A stretch of DNA of 64,000 nucleotides from Levilactobacillus yonginensis (GCF_003946265.1 NZ_RHNO01000010.1:1-64000), one strand, 5' to 3'. Numbered from the stretch's first letter, positions 15,919 through 25,049 are shown. Translations and numbers: made by a program. Notes: generated by a model not told the origin, from the sequence alone.

Positions 15919-16105
15919 GCCGGAGGTTGTCAGGGTGGGGGCCAGCTATGTCGGTGTTACTGGCCTGGGCGAGCCTAGGTCAGTAACAGGGGACGAGCTT
16001 GAAGACCCACATGGTTTTTGGTGGGGCTTCAAGTCGAGCCGGAAGCCCGAACTTTGGCTGGAGGCGGCCCCACAGCAGGCCCCCACCCTGACAACCGGAG
16101 GCGGC
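15919..16105 (+). repeat. Module A copy 3 (forward), solitary
   Basis: GGAGGTTGTCAGGGTGGGGG pairs with CCCCCACCCTGACAACC. Arms TGTTACTG/CAGTAACA and CTTGAAG/CTTCAAG form internal hairpins, and CCCCACAGCAGGC is present at the right. The only copy without a recognisable partner; the sequence just upstream (15840-15918) does not obviously hold a remnant. Confidence 0.85.
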
Positions 16106-16132
16106 ATTAGAATCGGCATTAGAACCAGACAA

Positions 16133-16163
16133 CAAAAAAAGTCCCGGACAAATATCCAGGACT
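16133..16163 (-). terminator. Intrinsic terminator of the nucleoside hydrolase gene
   Basis: On the minus strand GTCCTGGA...TCCGGGAC is followed by seven T, 30 bp past the stop at 16193. Confidence 0.8.
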
Positions 16164-16192
16164 CTCAGTGAAATAAGTATTTGTGATAAAGC

Positions 16193-17149
16193 TTAGTTTT
16201 GCTTGAACAGGTTCGTCAGGTATTCCATGAAGGTCTTCAGGTAACGATCCTTGTCAACCATGACAGAAACCTTAACGTTAGTAGGTTCGTTTAACCGGTT
16301 GTCATCACCGATAGTCCGACCGTAAGTTTCTTTGTTGTAGTTAACCACCATGTTTAAGTCGATCGTGGTAACGAAGCTAGGATCCAACGCAACTCCAACA
16401 GCCAGTGGGTCATGCAAAGCACAACCACCCAGGTTGTCGTTAACGTCAACGTAGGCTTGGATGTAGTAGTCCACGATGTCAGCGAACTTTTCACCGGCAA
16501 CGGTACCCAAGTCACGCCATTGTTGCGTTTCCTTCTTAGTCAACAGGGTCCGCAGGGTAACATCCAGACCAACCATCGTTGAGTGCAATGGGCTAGTCAA
16601 AACGGCGTTAGCAGCTTCGGCATCTTGGTTGATGTTGGCTTCGGCATAAGCAGTAACGTTACCAGGAACGGTCAAAGCACCACCCATGAAGGTGACGTTG
16701 CCAATTTCCGTAGCAATTTCTGGGGCCTTCTTGATGGCAGCAGCCAAGTTGGTCATTGGACCAGTAGGAACTAACGTCAAGTCTTTACCGTACTTGTGAA
16801 CGGCATCAATCAAGAAGTCCACACCGGATTCCTTTTCAATCGACCGTTGTGGGTCTGGTAAGTCGACTTGGCCAATTCCGTTTTCACCGTGAATGTCTGC
16901 ACTAACTTGCATCCGATCAAAGTGATCACTGGTTGAGGAATGACTTTCACCCAGATATACAGGGATGTCAGTGTGTCCAAGCAGTTCCAAAATCTTCAAA
17001 GAGTTTTGGCCACCGGCTTCGACGAGCACGTTCCCGTAAGAACCGATAATCCCAATCAAGTCTACATCGGGAGCACCCAATGCGTAAGCAATTGCGAGTG
17101 AATCATCGATACCAGTATCTAAGTCTAAAATCATTTTACGTTTTGCCAT
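16193..17149 (-). CDS. Inosine-uridine type nucleoside hydrolase
   Basis: 318 aa. The N-terminal DLDTGIDD (9-16) is the Ca2+-binding signature of the family, and the PTGPMTNLA and LHDPLAVG blocks complete the metal and ribose site. It cleaves the N-glycosidic bond of ribonucleosides to base plus ribose in the cytoplasm. GGGGAG lies 10 bases before the ATG. A perfect 8-2-8 palindrome in the divergent region (17205-17222) is a likely operator. Whether it prefers purine or pyrimidine nucleosides is not clear. Confidence 0.92.
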   Translation of the reverse strand: MAKRKMILDLDTGIDDSLAIAYALGAPDVDLIGIIGSYGNVLVEAGGQNSLKILELLGHTDIPVYLGESHSSTSDHFDRMQVSADIHGENGIGQVDLPDPQRSIEKESGVDFLIDAVHKYGKDLTLVPTGPMTNLAAAIKKAPEIATEIGNVTFMGGALTVPGNVTAYAEANINQDAEAANAVLTSPLHSTMVGLDVTLRTLLTKKETQQWRDLGTVAGEKFADIVDYYIQAYVDVNDNLGGCALHDPLAVGVALDPSFVTTIDLNMVVNYNKETYGRTIGDDNRLNEPTNVKVSVMVDKDRYLKTFMEYLTNLFKQN

Positions 17150-17204
17150 GATATAATTGTCTCCCCTTTGATCCTATATTAGCTAAAAAGCCTACTCTAA
17201 GTGT

Positions 17205-17222
17205 AATGTAACTGGTTACATT
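17205..17222. promoter_or_regulatory. Candidate operator: perfect palindrome AATGTAAC-TG-GTTACATT
   Basis: Two perfectly inverted 8-mers with a 2-base spacer lie 56 bp upstream of the nucleoside hydrolase ATG and 94 bp before the PrsW-like gene. The symmetry suits a dimeric repressor. The regulator is not in the window. Confidence 0.55.
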
Positions 17223-17315
17223 TATCAAGCTCACGAAGTCACCAAGTTGAAGCAAATGGCCGTTCACGGTAAGATAGATATCAGGTTAGATTTACTATTG
17301 AGGGGGGATTCGGTC

Positions 17316-18359
17316 ATGGCCGATAAACAGTCTGTAAAACCGGTAAAGCGGCATTTTGAATACCACAATCATTTGCTGGATGATGCAACGAAGGAAATGA
17401 ATGAGTGGACCGGAGAGAATAAGGTTGTTGAAATCCACCTATTTCAAATGTTCTCAGAAGTTTTTAAGCATCACGATTTAGACGATTCGGAAGCCTTGTT
17501 TATTGTTGGCACCAAAGAAACGACACCGTCTTTAGAGGCCGTGTCGGTGGCACCAGTCAAACCATGGTTATTCTCACGAGTTTTCGCCTTACTCGGGGCC
17601 AGTTTCGTGTTGCTAGCACTGTTGTTTCTGGTTTTCCGCAGTAATAACGCTGTGCCGGGGATGATTTTCATTGGCTCACTGACGGTGCCATTTTCCTTAT
17701 TGATCATGTTTTTTGAAATCAATGTCTTTCGGAATATCTCAGTTTATCAATTGATGACCGTCTTTTTAGTTGGCGGGATTCTGTCGCTGATTGCGACCAT
17801 GATTCTGTATTCCCTGATTCCGTCGGGAAACGGCACGTCCTGGGAGTCCGCATTGATTGTTGGTTTTATTGAAGAGACGGCGAAGATGCTGGTCATTGCT
17901 TACTTTATTAATCAATTTAGACTGAATTATATCTTTAACGGTCTGCTGATAGGGGCGGCCATTGGTGCCGGGTTTGCGGTCTTTGAAACGGCGGGGTATA
18001 CCGGACAATATGGGCTGGTTACGCTATTGATGCGCAGTTGGCAAGCAATTGGGACGCATACGATTTGGTCCGCCATCATGGGGGCGGCCATTATTTTAGC
18101 CAAAGAACGTCACCAACCAATTACTGGGAGCAACATGGTGGCACCGAAGTTTCTACGCTTTTATCTGTTGGCGATTTCTCTCCATGCATTGTGGGATTGG
18201 AACGCGCCCTTTGCCCTGTTAGATATTCTGTATCTGCAACAGTGGGTCTTGATTGCAATTGGTTGGGTCGCTATCTTTGTCCTGATCAATGCGGGCTTAC
18301 GTGAGGCGCGAACCTTACAGGGCCAACGAATCCTTAAGAATACTCAGCTTGGTGGATAG
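17316..18359 (+). CDS. PrsW-like intramembrane metalloprotease
   Basis: 347 aa. The start at ATG 17316 follows GAGGGGGG; the longer frame from 17247 is rejected. A soluble N-terminal part of about 80 residues is followed by about eight membrane segments. PrsW motifs: EETAK with Glu186-Glu187, then FAVFETAGY, HTIWSA and LHALWDWN with His residues for Zn2+. B. subtilis PrsW cleaves the RsiW anti-sigma factor. No sigma or anti-sigma gene is nearby, so the substrate is unknown. Its 3' end overlaps the convergent DUF915 gene by 16 bp. Confidence 0.85.
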   Translation: MADKQSVKPVKRHFEYHNHLLDDATKEMNEWTGENKVVEIHLFQMFSEVFKHHDLDDSEALFIVGTKETTPSLEAVSVAPVKPWLFSRVFALLGASFVLLALLFLVFRSNNAVPGMIFIGSLTVPFSLLIMFFEINVFRNISVYQLMTVFLVGGILSLIATMILYSLIPSGNGTSWESALIVGFIEETAKMLVIAYFINQFRLNYIFNGLLIGAAIGAGFAVFETAGYTGQYGLVTLLMRSWQAIGTHTIWSAIMGAAIILAKERHQPITGSNMVAPKFLRFYLLAISLHALWDWNAPFALLDILYLQQWVLIAIGWVAIFVLINAGLREARTLQGQRILKNTQLGG

Positions 18360-19102
18360 AGAAAGGTGATCATCTTGCGGTCCAGCGCCGGATTTTCATG
18401 TAACAGGGAATGTTGCATTTGCCAAATGGGACCGTGGAGTTGCTCGTAACGGTAGCTCCCCACGTGGCCCTGAACCAACCTGGCCAGTGGGGTGACTGTG
18501 TTGTCGGGGACTTCACTGTCGTTATCTGTGTGACCAATATTGCCTGCTAAATTGAGGATGTGTAACTGAGGCTCAGCTGTTCTGAGCCCCGTTCTTTCTG
18601 GAAAATCTGCACCAATACAGATCCAACGCTCGACCGTGACGGGTGCTTGAGGTTGACGATTCAGATAGTCGTAAGCAATCGTTCCGCCGGAGGAGTGGCC
18701 CACAAAGTTAACGTGGGTCACGCCATACCGTTGATGCAACTGCTGCAAGACCGTTCGTAACTGGCGAGATTGTTTTTGTGGATGCGTGTTGTCCTTGAAA
18801 ATGACGGGAACGAGCGGATTGTTGGTGGCGACCGGCGCGTGCTGTTGCCAGGAGACGTGACCGGTGTAACTGACCCAAGCGGTTAGGCTAAAGGTGGCGA
18901 GCCCCGGGTGATTTAGGCTAACGACCATGCTGCGTAGGGAGAGCCAAGCACCACTATTTCCCGGTAAAAAGAGTGTGGCCGTACGGGTCTGCGGGACCCG
19001 CGTGGTGGCCAATGCGGACCAGCGACTGTTCCACCAACCAATTAGACCAGTTAAAACAATCAAGGTTGTGACGATAACGGTCAAGCCACGTCGATGTTTC
19101 AT
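18344..19102 (-). CDS. DUF915-family alpha/beta hydrolase, membrane anchored (copy 2)
   Basis: 252 aa. The start MKHRRGLTVIV at 19102 is preceded by AAGGAGGTGAT; a longer frame to 19150 is rejected. One N-terminal membrane segment (about 7-25). LFLPGNSG forms the oxyanion region and GHSSGG holds Ser137. It is related to the hydrolase at 13354. It is divergent from the FNR gene with only 52 bp between the starts, so both promoters are packed into that gap or overlap the coding ends. Confidence 0.85.
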   Translation of the reverse strand: MKHRRGLTVIVTTLIVLTGLIGWWNSRWSALATTRVPQTRTATLFLPGNSGAWLSLRSMVVSLNHPGLATFSLTAWVSYTGHVSWQQHAPVATNNPLVPVIFKDNTHPQKQSRQLRTVLQQLHQRYGVTHVNFVGHSSGGTIAYDYLNRQPQAPVTVERWICIGADFPERTGLRTAEPQLHILNLAGNIGHTDNDSEVPDNTVTPLARLVQGHVGSYRYEQLHGPIWQMQHSLLHENPALDRKMITFLYPPS

Positions 19103-19154
19103 GAAGATCACCTCCTTGGTACGATGAGAGATTAAGAGAACGGAGACCAATTAA

Positions 19155-20150
19155 ATGACAGAATCTTATGACATTACCATTATTGGTGGGGGTCCCGCCG
19201 GCATGTTTGCCGCCTTTTACGCTGGGATGCACAACGCCAAGACACAGGTGATCGAGAGCCTAGCCGAATTAGGTGGCCAGGTGAATGCGTTGTATCCTGA
19301 GAAAACGATCTTAGACGTTGCGGGGTTACCCGCCATCAAGGGACGAGAGCTGATTGACGGCCAACGGCAACAATTACAGCAATTTCCGTTAACCATTAAG
19401 ACGGGGCAGGCGGTGACCAACGTTACCCAGAATGAAAATGGGTTTACGGTAACCACGGCGCAGGAGACGACCCAGACCCGGGCCGTCATTGTGGCGGTCG
19501 GTAACGGGGCTTTTACCCCGCGTAAACTGAATGTTGAAAATGCCGAGCAATTTGTTAATCATCAGCTATTCTACAGCGCCCGGGATCTTGAAACATTTCG
19601 CAATCAGGACGTTATGGTGGCGGGGGGTGGTGATGCGGCCATTGATCAAGCCTTGATGTTGACCCCCGTGGCGAAGTCCGTGACGTTGTTGCATCGCCGC
19701 AGCCAGTTCCGGGGTCTGGCCCATATGGTGGATCTGCTTGAGCAATCACCTGTGAACGTGGTGACGCCCTTCCTGATCAGTGGTTTGGTGGAAACGGCCA
19801 ATGGCGCCTTAGATGTGACGTTAAAAACCGTGGGTGACTCAGGAAAATTAACGCATCAGACGGTGGACAAATTGGTGGTCAGTTATGGCTTTACGGCGGA
19901 CCACCAGGCACTAGATGCTTGGGATATCGACTTGGCGGAGGACCACCGGTTGATTGCGGTGGACTCAACCATGGCCACCAGCGTTGCGGGAATCTACGCC
20001 ATTGGAGACGGTGTCACGTATCGGGGGAAGCAACCGCTGATTGCGACTGGTTACGGTGAAGCACCAGTGGCGGTTCAAGCTATTATGACCAACTTTTTCC
20101 CTGACCGCCGGGGTCCCGTTCACAGTACATCGTTGACCCCTAAACAATAA
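19155..20150 (+). CDS. Ferredoxin/flavodoxin-NADP+ reductase, YumC type
   Basis: 331 aa, thioredoxin-reductase-like but without the CxxC redox pair. FAD-binding GGGPAG at 11-16, NADPH-binding GGGDAA near 155, and the second FAD motif GIYAIGDG near 275. The family (B. subtilis YumC) transfers electrons between NADPH and ferredoxin or flavodoxin and is essential in several Firmicutes. Single gene, terminated just after its stop. Confidence 0.92.
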   Translation: MTESYDITIIGGGPAGMFAAFYAGMHNAKTQVIESLAELGGQVNALYPEKTILDVAGLPAIKGRELIDGQRQQLQQFPLTIKTGQAVTNVTQNENGFTVTTAQETTQTRAVIVAVGNGAFTPRKLNVENAEQFVNHQLFYSARDLETFRNQDVMVAGGGDAAIDQALMLTPVAKSVTLLHRRSQFRGLAHMVDLLEQSPVNVVTPFLISGLVETANGALDVTLKTVGDSGKLTHQTVDKLVVSYGFTADHQALDAWDIDLAEDHRLIAVDSTMATSVAGIYAIGDGVTYRGKQPLIATGYGEAPVAVQAIMTNFFPDRRGPVHSTSLTPKQ

Positions 20151-20170
20151 ACGTGTTCATTCTAAACGAC

Positions 20171-20217
20171 AAAGAAGCTGTTCGCACGATCATGAGATCG
20201 AACGGACAGCTTCTTTT
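20171..20217. terminator. Bidirectional terminator between FNR and ltaS
   Basis: AAAGAAGCTGT (20171-20181) pairs perfectly with ACAGCTTCTTT (20206-20216); an inner ATC/GAT arm completes the stem. It serves the convergent FNR and LtaS genes. Confidence 0.8.
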
Positions 20218-20234
20218 CGTTGGTCAACTGGCGG

Positions 20235-22367
20235 TTATTTGCCGCTGGTATCATCTTGGTTGGTAATCTTGATCCGGTTAGAGTCGGTGGACTTGTGATT
20301 GATTTCCGGTGCATCCGTCTTGTAGAGCGGTTGCGTGGACTTGTCACCATTTCTGGAGAAGAGGCTCGTGGACTTTAAGCCCAGTTTCTTTTCCAGCTTT
20401 TCCGCTTTTTGTAGACCATCGGAATAGTTATAGTCCTGAGGATCAACCGTCTTGAAGCCCTTAGGATGGTAGAAGCGTAAGAGGTTCTTCTGGTTAAGGG
20501 AGTCGGAATAGTTCAGCCCGTTGTTCACGTGTTTCTGAATGGCTTCCAGCTTTTCCTGTTGCTTACCAGTTGGATGAATCTCTTGTTGGGTCTTGTTGCT
20601 ATAAATGGTTCCATCGATCGACGTGTAGTCAGCACTGACCCAATCGCGGTTGCGGAAGGCGACGACCGGATAGTGGCTAGGGGAGAGTAGGTCGGTCCCA
20701 AATTGCAGGTACTTCTTACTATTGATTCCCATCAGGTGCAATAAGGTTGGCAAGACGTCAACTTCGCCACCATAGGTGTGTTCGATCTTCCCCTTCTTGT
20801 AGCCAGGCATATTGAACATCATAGGCACACGTTGGAGTTGGGCGTTGTCGTAGTCGGTCCAGTTGTCTGGATCGACACCAAGGAGTTTAGCGAGGCTCTT
20901 GTTAGATGAGTTGGAAATACCATAGTGGTCCCCGTAAATCATAACTAGCGAGTTTTTGTCCAGGCCAGACTTATGCAGGTAACTGTAGAATTCCTTGATG
21001 GATTGGTCGAGGTAGTGGGCCGTCTTGAAGTAGTTATCAACGGTCTTATCGCCAGTGTTCGGTGTCTTGAACGTTGAATCTTCCTTGTCCAAGGTGAACG
21101 GGAAGTGGTTCGTGACGGTCAGGTACTTCACGTAAAATGGCTGTTGCAGGTGTTGGAGGTATTTGACGGAGTCGTTGAATAGTAACTTATCCTTCAACCC
21201 ATAACCCAACGATTTATCGCCGGAAGTGTCGTAGTAACTGGCATCGAAGAAGTACTGGTAGCCCAAGTTCTTATACGTGTTATTCCGGTTCCAGAAGCTC
21301 CCCACGTTTCCGTGGAAGACGGCCGTGGTGTAGCCCGACTGGTCAAAGATGGCCGGTGCCGCTTGGAAAGAATTGTCGCTTCCTAGCTGGGTGAACAGCG
21401 ATCCTTGCGGGAGGCCGTAAGTTCCGGTCTCCAACATCGTTTCCGCGTCGGAGGTCTTACCTTGGCCGACTTCATGGAAGAAGTTGTCAAAGCTGTAGGT
21501 TGCCTTACTCTTATAGAGCTTGTTGAGGAACGGCGTCACTTCCTGACCGTTGACCTTTTTGTTAATCAAAAATTGTTGGAAACTCTCCAAGTGAATGACG
21601 ATGACGTTTTTCTTCTTCGCCACACCATACAGGCTCTTGTCGGGCGCCGCGTAGTTCTTGTGGACGTACTTAAGAATTCCAGTCAGCTCGGATTTCTTCG
21701 CGTGGGAGCGTAATTCACTGGTATGACCGGACTTGATACCGTCGTAAACGGTGAAGGCGTCCAGACCTAAGTATTTAACGACGTAGGTTCTGTCGAACGT
21801 CCGGGTCAGTAGTTGTGGCCGGTCCATTTCGCCTAAGGTTAGGTTGACGCCAAAGAGGAGCAGGGCAACGGAAGTTACGGCAAAACCGACCCGCTTGTTT
21901 AGTGGTCGAGGGTCAATGTAGATGCGACGGGTGGCCAGTAACAAGAGCACCACCACGAGGTCTAACCAGTACAGAATATCGTGTGGGGAGGTCAGGGCTA
22001 AGGAACTTCCCGACAGGCCTTGATCGACCTTGGAGTACCCCAGCATGGTGCTCACCGTCATGAAGTCGGTAAATTCCCGGAAATAGATGACGTTGATGTA
22101 GAGCAGCAGGGTATTCAGAATGTCGATTAAAAATAAAAAGGGGTAGAAGAATCGTGCCCGTTTAAAGTACAGCGCCAACCCAAAGATGAGTAGGGTGGTT
22201 GCAATGGGGTTGATCAGTAAAATTAGAAATTGAAACGGATCGCTCAGATTTAAGTTGAAGTCGACGAAGTAGGCGACTAGGGTCTTCGCCCAAAACAGGA
22301 CGACCATCAGGGTAACAAATCCCATGCGGGTCCCTGTTCTGGCCCATATTTTTTTGAAACGTTCCAC
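20235..22367 (-). CDS. ltaS: Lipoteichoic acid synthase family protein
   Basis: 710 aa with a GTG start (AAGGAGCG upstream). Five N-terminal membrane segments (about 17-175), then an extracellular sulfatase-like domain: metal Glu261 in HLESF, catalytic Thr305 in GKTSDAE, HGNVGSFWNRN, and YGDHYG with Asp/His metal ligands. It polymerises glycerol phosphate from phosphatidylglycerol onto the glycolipid anchor. A C-terminal tail of about 100 residues extends beyond the catalytic domain. As lactobacilli may have more than one paralogue, it could instead be a primase-type member. Confidence 0.92.
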   Translation of the reverse strand: MERFKKIWARTGTRMGFVTLMVVLFWAKTLVAYFVDFNLNLSDPFQFLILLINPIATTLLIFGLALYFKRARFFYPFLFLIDILNTLLLYINVIYFREFTDFMTVSTMLGYSKVDQGLSGSSLALTSPHDILYWLDLVVVLLLLATRRIYIDPRPLNKRVGFAVTSVALLLFGVNLTLGEMDRPQLLTRTFDRTYVVKYLGLDAFTVYDGIKSGHTSELRSHAKKSELTGILKYVHKNYAAPDKSLYGVAKKKNVIVIHLESFQQFLINKKVNGQEVTPFLNKLYKSKATYSFDNFFHEVGQGKTSDAETMLETGTYGLPQGSLFTQLGSDNSFQAAPAIFDQSGYTTAVFHGNVGSFWNRNNTYKNLGYQYFFDASYYDTSGDKSLGYGLKDKLLFNDSVKYLQHLQQPFYVKYLTVTNHFPFTLDKEDSTFKTPNTGDKTVDNYFKTAHYLDQSIKEFYSYLHKSGLDKNSLVMIYGDHYGISNSSNKSLAKLLGVDPDNWTDYDNAQLQRVPMMFNMPGYKKGKIEHTYGGEVDVLPTLLHLMGINSKKYLQFGTDLLSPSHYPVVAFRNRDWVSADYTSIDGTIYSNKTQQEIHPTGKQQEKLEAIQKHVNNGLNYSDSLNQKNLLRFYHPKGFKTVDPQDYNYSDGLQKAEKLEKKLGLKSTSLFSRNGDKSTQPLYKTDAPEINHKSTDSNRIKITNQDDTSGK

Positions 22368-22599
22368 GTAATTTCGCTCCTTCGTTTACGGATAAGTAGT
22401 CCTATTTTACCATAATTGTAGGTGTCATAGGTTGCACCCGTTTTTGACACATTTTCACCATCGTAGCAAATTGCGGTGGGCCTTGACGGTTTCGGGTGGA
22501 AGTTTAGGAAAATTTTAAGTGGCTTGCGAAATTGTAACCGCTATCGCAGAATAATTTGGTACACTAGAGGTAATTCAGACGGAAAGGTGTGGAAACGTT

Positions 22600-23265
22600 A
22601 TGAACAAGCAAATCACGCTTTATTTGGTTCGGCACGGCCAAACCTATTTCAACATCTATAACAAATTACAGGGTTGGAGCAACTCTCCATTGACGGACGC
22701 GGGCATCGCGGACGCCAAAGGGGCCGGTGAACGGCTCAAGGACGTCCAGTTCGCCGCAGCTTACTGTAGCGACACCACGCGGGCTGAACAAACGGCCCGG
22801 ACCATCTTAGCGGCGAACCTGTCGCAACCATCCGCTAATCTAACGTCTTCCCATTTCTTCAGAGAAGAGTTTTACGGGTATTACGAGGGAACTGACATGG
22901 CTCAGGCGTGGTACGTTGCTGGGGCACCGCATGGCGTGCCATCGTTCAAGGCGATTGAAGAAAAGTATTCGATCGGTAAGGCGAAGGACTTCTTGAAGGA
23001 AGCCGACCCCTTCCGTCAGGCTGAAAACAATGAGGAGTACTGGGCGCGGGTCGACCAAGGGTTTAGTATGATTCGGCAGAACCCCGTTCTGAAGGACGGC
23101 GATAATGTCTTGGTAATTAGTCACGGCAACACGTTGCTCAGTCTGATGGAACGCTATGGGCAGGGAAAGTATGACCTGAGTGTTCGGCCAGCTAACGGGA
23201 GTGTTACCAAACTCTCCTTAACGCCCGATGAAATTAAAGTTTTGAGTTATAATCAAAAAAATTAG
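22600..23265 (+). CDS. Histidine phosphatase (phosphoglycerate mutase-like)
   Basis: 221 aa. LVRHGQT with catalytic His12; later SHGNTLLSL supplies the second His, and FREEFYGYYEG is the acid-containing loop. It is shorter than the 2,3-bisphosphoglycerate-dependent mutase and fits the broad phosphatase branch (PhoE/GpmB-like). GGAAAGG precedes the ATG. A GNAT gene follows after 16 bp, so the two are probably co-transcribed. Confidence 0.88.
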   Translation: MNKQITLYLVRHGQTYFNIYNKLQGWSNSPLTDAGIADAKGAGERLKDVQFAAAYCSDTTRAEQTARTILAANLSQPSANLTSSHFFREEFYGYYEGTDMAQAWYVAGAPHGVPSFKAIEEKYSIGKAKDFLKEADPFRQAENNEEYWARVDQGFSMIRQNPVLKDGDNVLVISHGNTLLSLMERYGQGKYDLSVRPANGSVTKLSLTPDEIKVLSYNQKN

Positions 23266-23281
23266 GAGCGAGGACGATTTG

Positions 23282-23716
23282 ATGGAATGTAGAATGGCTT
23301 GGGGTAAAATGAACCCCGTCTATGATGATGCCTTAGGTATCCGTAAGGACGTTTTTATTGAAGAACAGGGGATTGACCCCCGCGATGAGTTAGACGGCGC
23401 TGACGAGGATAAGATGCACTACGTGGGCTACGTGGATGATAAGCCTGTCACGACGGCTAGAATTGACATGCTGGCTGGGAATCGTGTCAAAATTCAGCGA
23501 GTGGCTACGGTGGCTGACGAACGCCAACACGGGTATGCTGGGGAACTCATTAAGCAGATTATCAGCGACGCTAAGAAGTCTGACGTTAGTCGAATTGAGC
23601 TGGATGCGCAATTAACCGCGCTAGATTTCTATCAACAGCTGGGATTTGAACCAGTGAGCGAGCCATTCGAAGAGGCTGTTATTCAACACCGGACGGTTCA
23701 GTATCAAGTTAAATAG
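23282..23716 (+). CDS. GNAT acetyltransferase (ElaA/YitI-like)
   Basis: 144 aa. ATG 23282 rather than the adjacent TTG; AGGAGCGAGGA lies upstream. GNAT elements: EEQGIDPRDELDGAD near 30-45, strand 4 plus the acetyl-CoA loop RVATVADERQHGYAGELIK, and the C-terminal LDAQLTALDFYQQLGF. Substrate unknown. It is the second gene after the histidine phosphatase. Confidence 0.85.
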   Translation: MECRMAWGKMNPVYDDALGIRKDVFIEEQGIDPRDELDGADEDKMHYVGYVDDKPVTTARIDMLAGNRVKIQRVATVADERQHGYAGELIKQIISDAKKSDVSRIELDAQLTALDFYQQLGFEPVSEPFEEAVIQHRTVQYQVK

Positions 23717-23735
23717 GTTTTTGTAAATTGATGAA

Positions 23736-23769
23736 GGGTGCGTGATCAGATTGATTGCGCATCCTTTTT
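23736..23769 (+). terminator. Intrinsic terminator
   Basis: GGGTGCG pairs with CGCATCC, followed by TTTTTATT, 20 bp after the GNAT stop. Confidence 0.65.
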
Positions 23770-23783
23770 ATTGTTGTGATGTA

Positions 23784-23978
23784 GCTGCCGCCTCCGGCAG
23801 CCAGGACTGGGGCTCAGCCGTGGGGACCGGATAAAGCCATAGAGCGGTCTTTATCCTCGGTTTTAAGCCTCGGAAAACCCACCGAGTCTTCAAACGCGTC
23901 CCACGCTGTAAGTCCGCAAAAAACGCGAACTAACACCGTCGACACCGCTGAACCCCAGTCCTGACTACCTCCGGCTAC
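23784..23978 (-). repeat. Module A copy 4 (reverse)
   Basis: Starts with a small end hairpin GCTGCCG/CGGCAGC. The outer stem CCAGGACTGGGG pairs with CCCCAGTCCTG; CCGTGGGGACCGG is the core. Head-to-head pair with copy 5; the linker between them is about 260 bp. Confidence 0.85.
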
Positions 23979-24238
23979 AATGGTGTGTCAATCTTGTGTG
24001 TTTAACTAGCAGTCAGTTTAGTGTTACTGACGTTGGGCTAACGTCCTAGGTATTGATATTGATGATAGTCCGGCCAGTCAGTCTGTTACCGTGGTTAAAT
24101 TGGTATCAAAAGGTTCACTTAATTAAGCAAGAGGTAGTAATTATGTTTAAGTGCTATGGCAGCCATGTTAGCATGGTCGCGTGAACATACGTCAAACGCC
24201 AGGCATCATATTTTTTGTTTACATTTTAGACAGTCTAA

Positions 24239-24410
24239 GCCGGAGGTGGACAGGGTGGGCCAGCCGTGAAAATAGCGTTAGCTAGCGTTCCTTGCTAGGT
24301 TAGGCTATGGGCGACTTTGAAGACACGGGTTTATCGTGGCTTCAAATCGAGCGAGAAGCCTGGTCTTTGGCTGAAGCGTCCCCACAGCAGGCCCACCCTG
24401 TCTGCCGGAG
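24239..24410 (+). repeat. Module A copy 5 (forward)
   Basis: Outer stem GGACAGGGTGGGCC / GGCCCACCCTGTC. CTTTGAAGAC...GGCTTCAAAT and GAGAAGCC...GGCTGAAGC arms are seen, then CCCCACAGCAGGC. The P2 arm (GTTAGCTAGC/GCTAGG) is partly decayed. Confidence 0.85.
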
Positions 24411-24451
24411 AGCGTCGATAGCGAACTGATTTTGAATGAAAATAAATGATA

Positions 24452-24498
24452 CAAAAAAATCGCGTTGCCATAAGCCAAGTGCTTATGCGCAACACGAT
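24452..24498 (-). terminator. Intrinsic terminator of the NlpC/P60 gene
   Basis: On the minus strand GTTGCGCATAAGC...GCTTATGGCAAC is followed by GCGATTTTTTT. It is 60 bp beyond the stop codon. Confidence 0.8.
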
Positions 24499-24557
24499 AA
24501 TATTTTTAACGTTCAGTTGATTTCATGAGGTATTTGTTTACTGAACTGTAAAACAGA

Positions 24558-25049
24558 TTAGTCGGCGTCAGTAGCAGCTGGCGTGTTAACCCGTGCGTAA
24601 CCAACAGCGTGCCACCATGGGGCATGAACGGCTTCGCGAACGACACCGCGGTTTTGAGCATCGATCATCTTACCCTTACCAATGTACATACCAACGTGGG
24701 AGATAGAGTACGTGCTACCACCGAAGAAGACCAAGTCACCCTTTTTGATGTTCTTGTAAGTGACGTGCTTCAAGGAGTTGTATTGTGCTTGAGCAGTCCG
24801 TGGCAACGTAACCTTGGCACCCTTTTTGTAGATGTAACCAGTAAAACCTGAGCAATCAAATGATGAAGGACCAGTGGCACCGTAAACGTAACGAGCACCT
24901 AAGTGAGACTTAGCAACCTTGTAGACTGAGCTGAAGCTCGTAGTAGTCTTGGTAGCTGCGGAAGCGGAAGTCGTGGTACCGGCGTTAAATGCAAAGAAAC
25001 CTGCGAAAACTAATGCTGCTGTTGCAATTGTTTTAATAACTTTCTTCAT
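24558..25049 (-). CDS. Secreted NlpC/P60 peptidoglycan endopeptidase
   Basis: 163 aa. The start is the MKK ATG at 25049 with GAGGGGTG 9 bases upstream; a GTG at 25061 is too near that site. Signal peptide to about ASA (residue 31), then a single NlpC/P60 domain: catalytic Cys66 in FDCSGF, His118 in SHVGMYIG, third polar residue probably near Gln132. It cleaves D-Glu-diaminopimelate/Lys stem-peptide bonds. It has no separate wall-binding domain, which is short for the family. Confidence 0.92.
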   Translation of the reverse strand: MKKVIKTIATAALVFAGFFAFNAGTTTSASAATKTTTSFSSVYKVAKSHLGARYVYGATGPSSFDCSGFTGYIYKKGAKVTLPRTAQAQYNSLKHVTYKNIKKGDLVFFGGSTYSISHVGMYIGKGKMIDAQNRGVVREAVHAPWWHAVGYARVNTPAATDAD

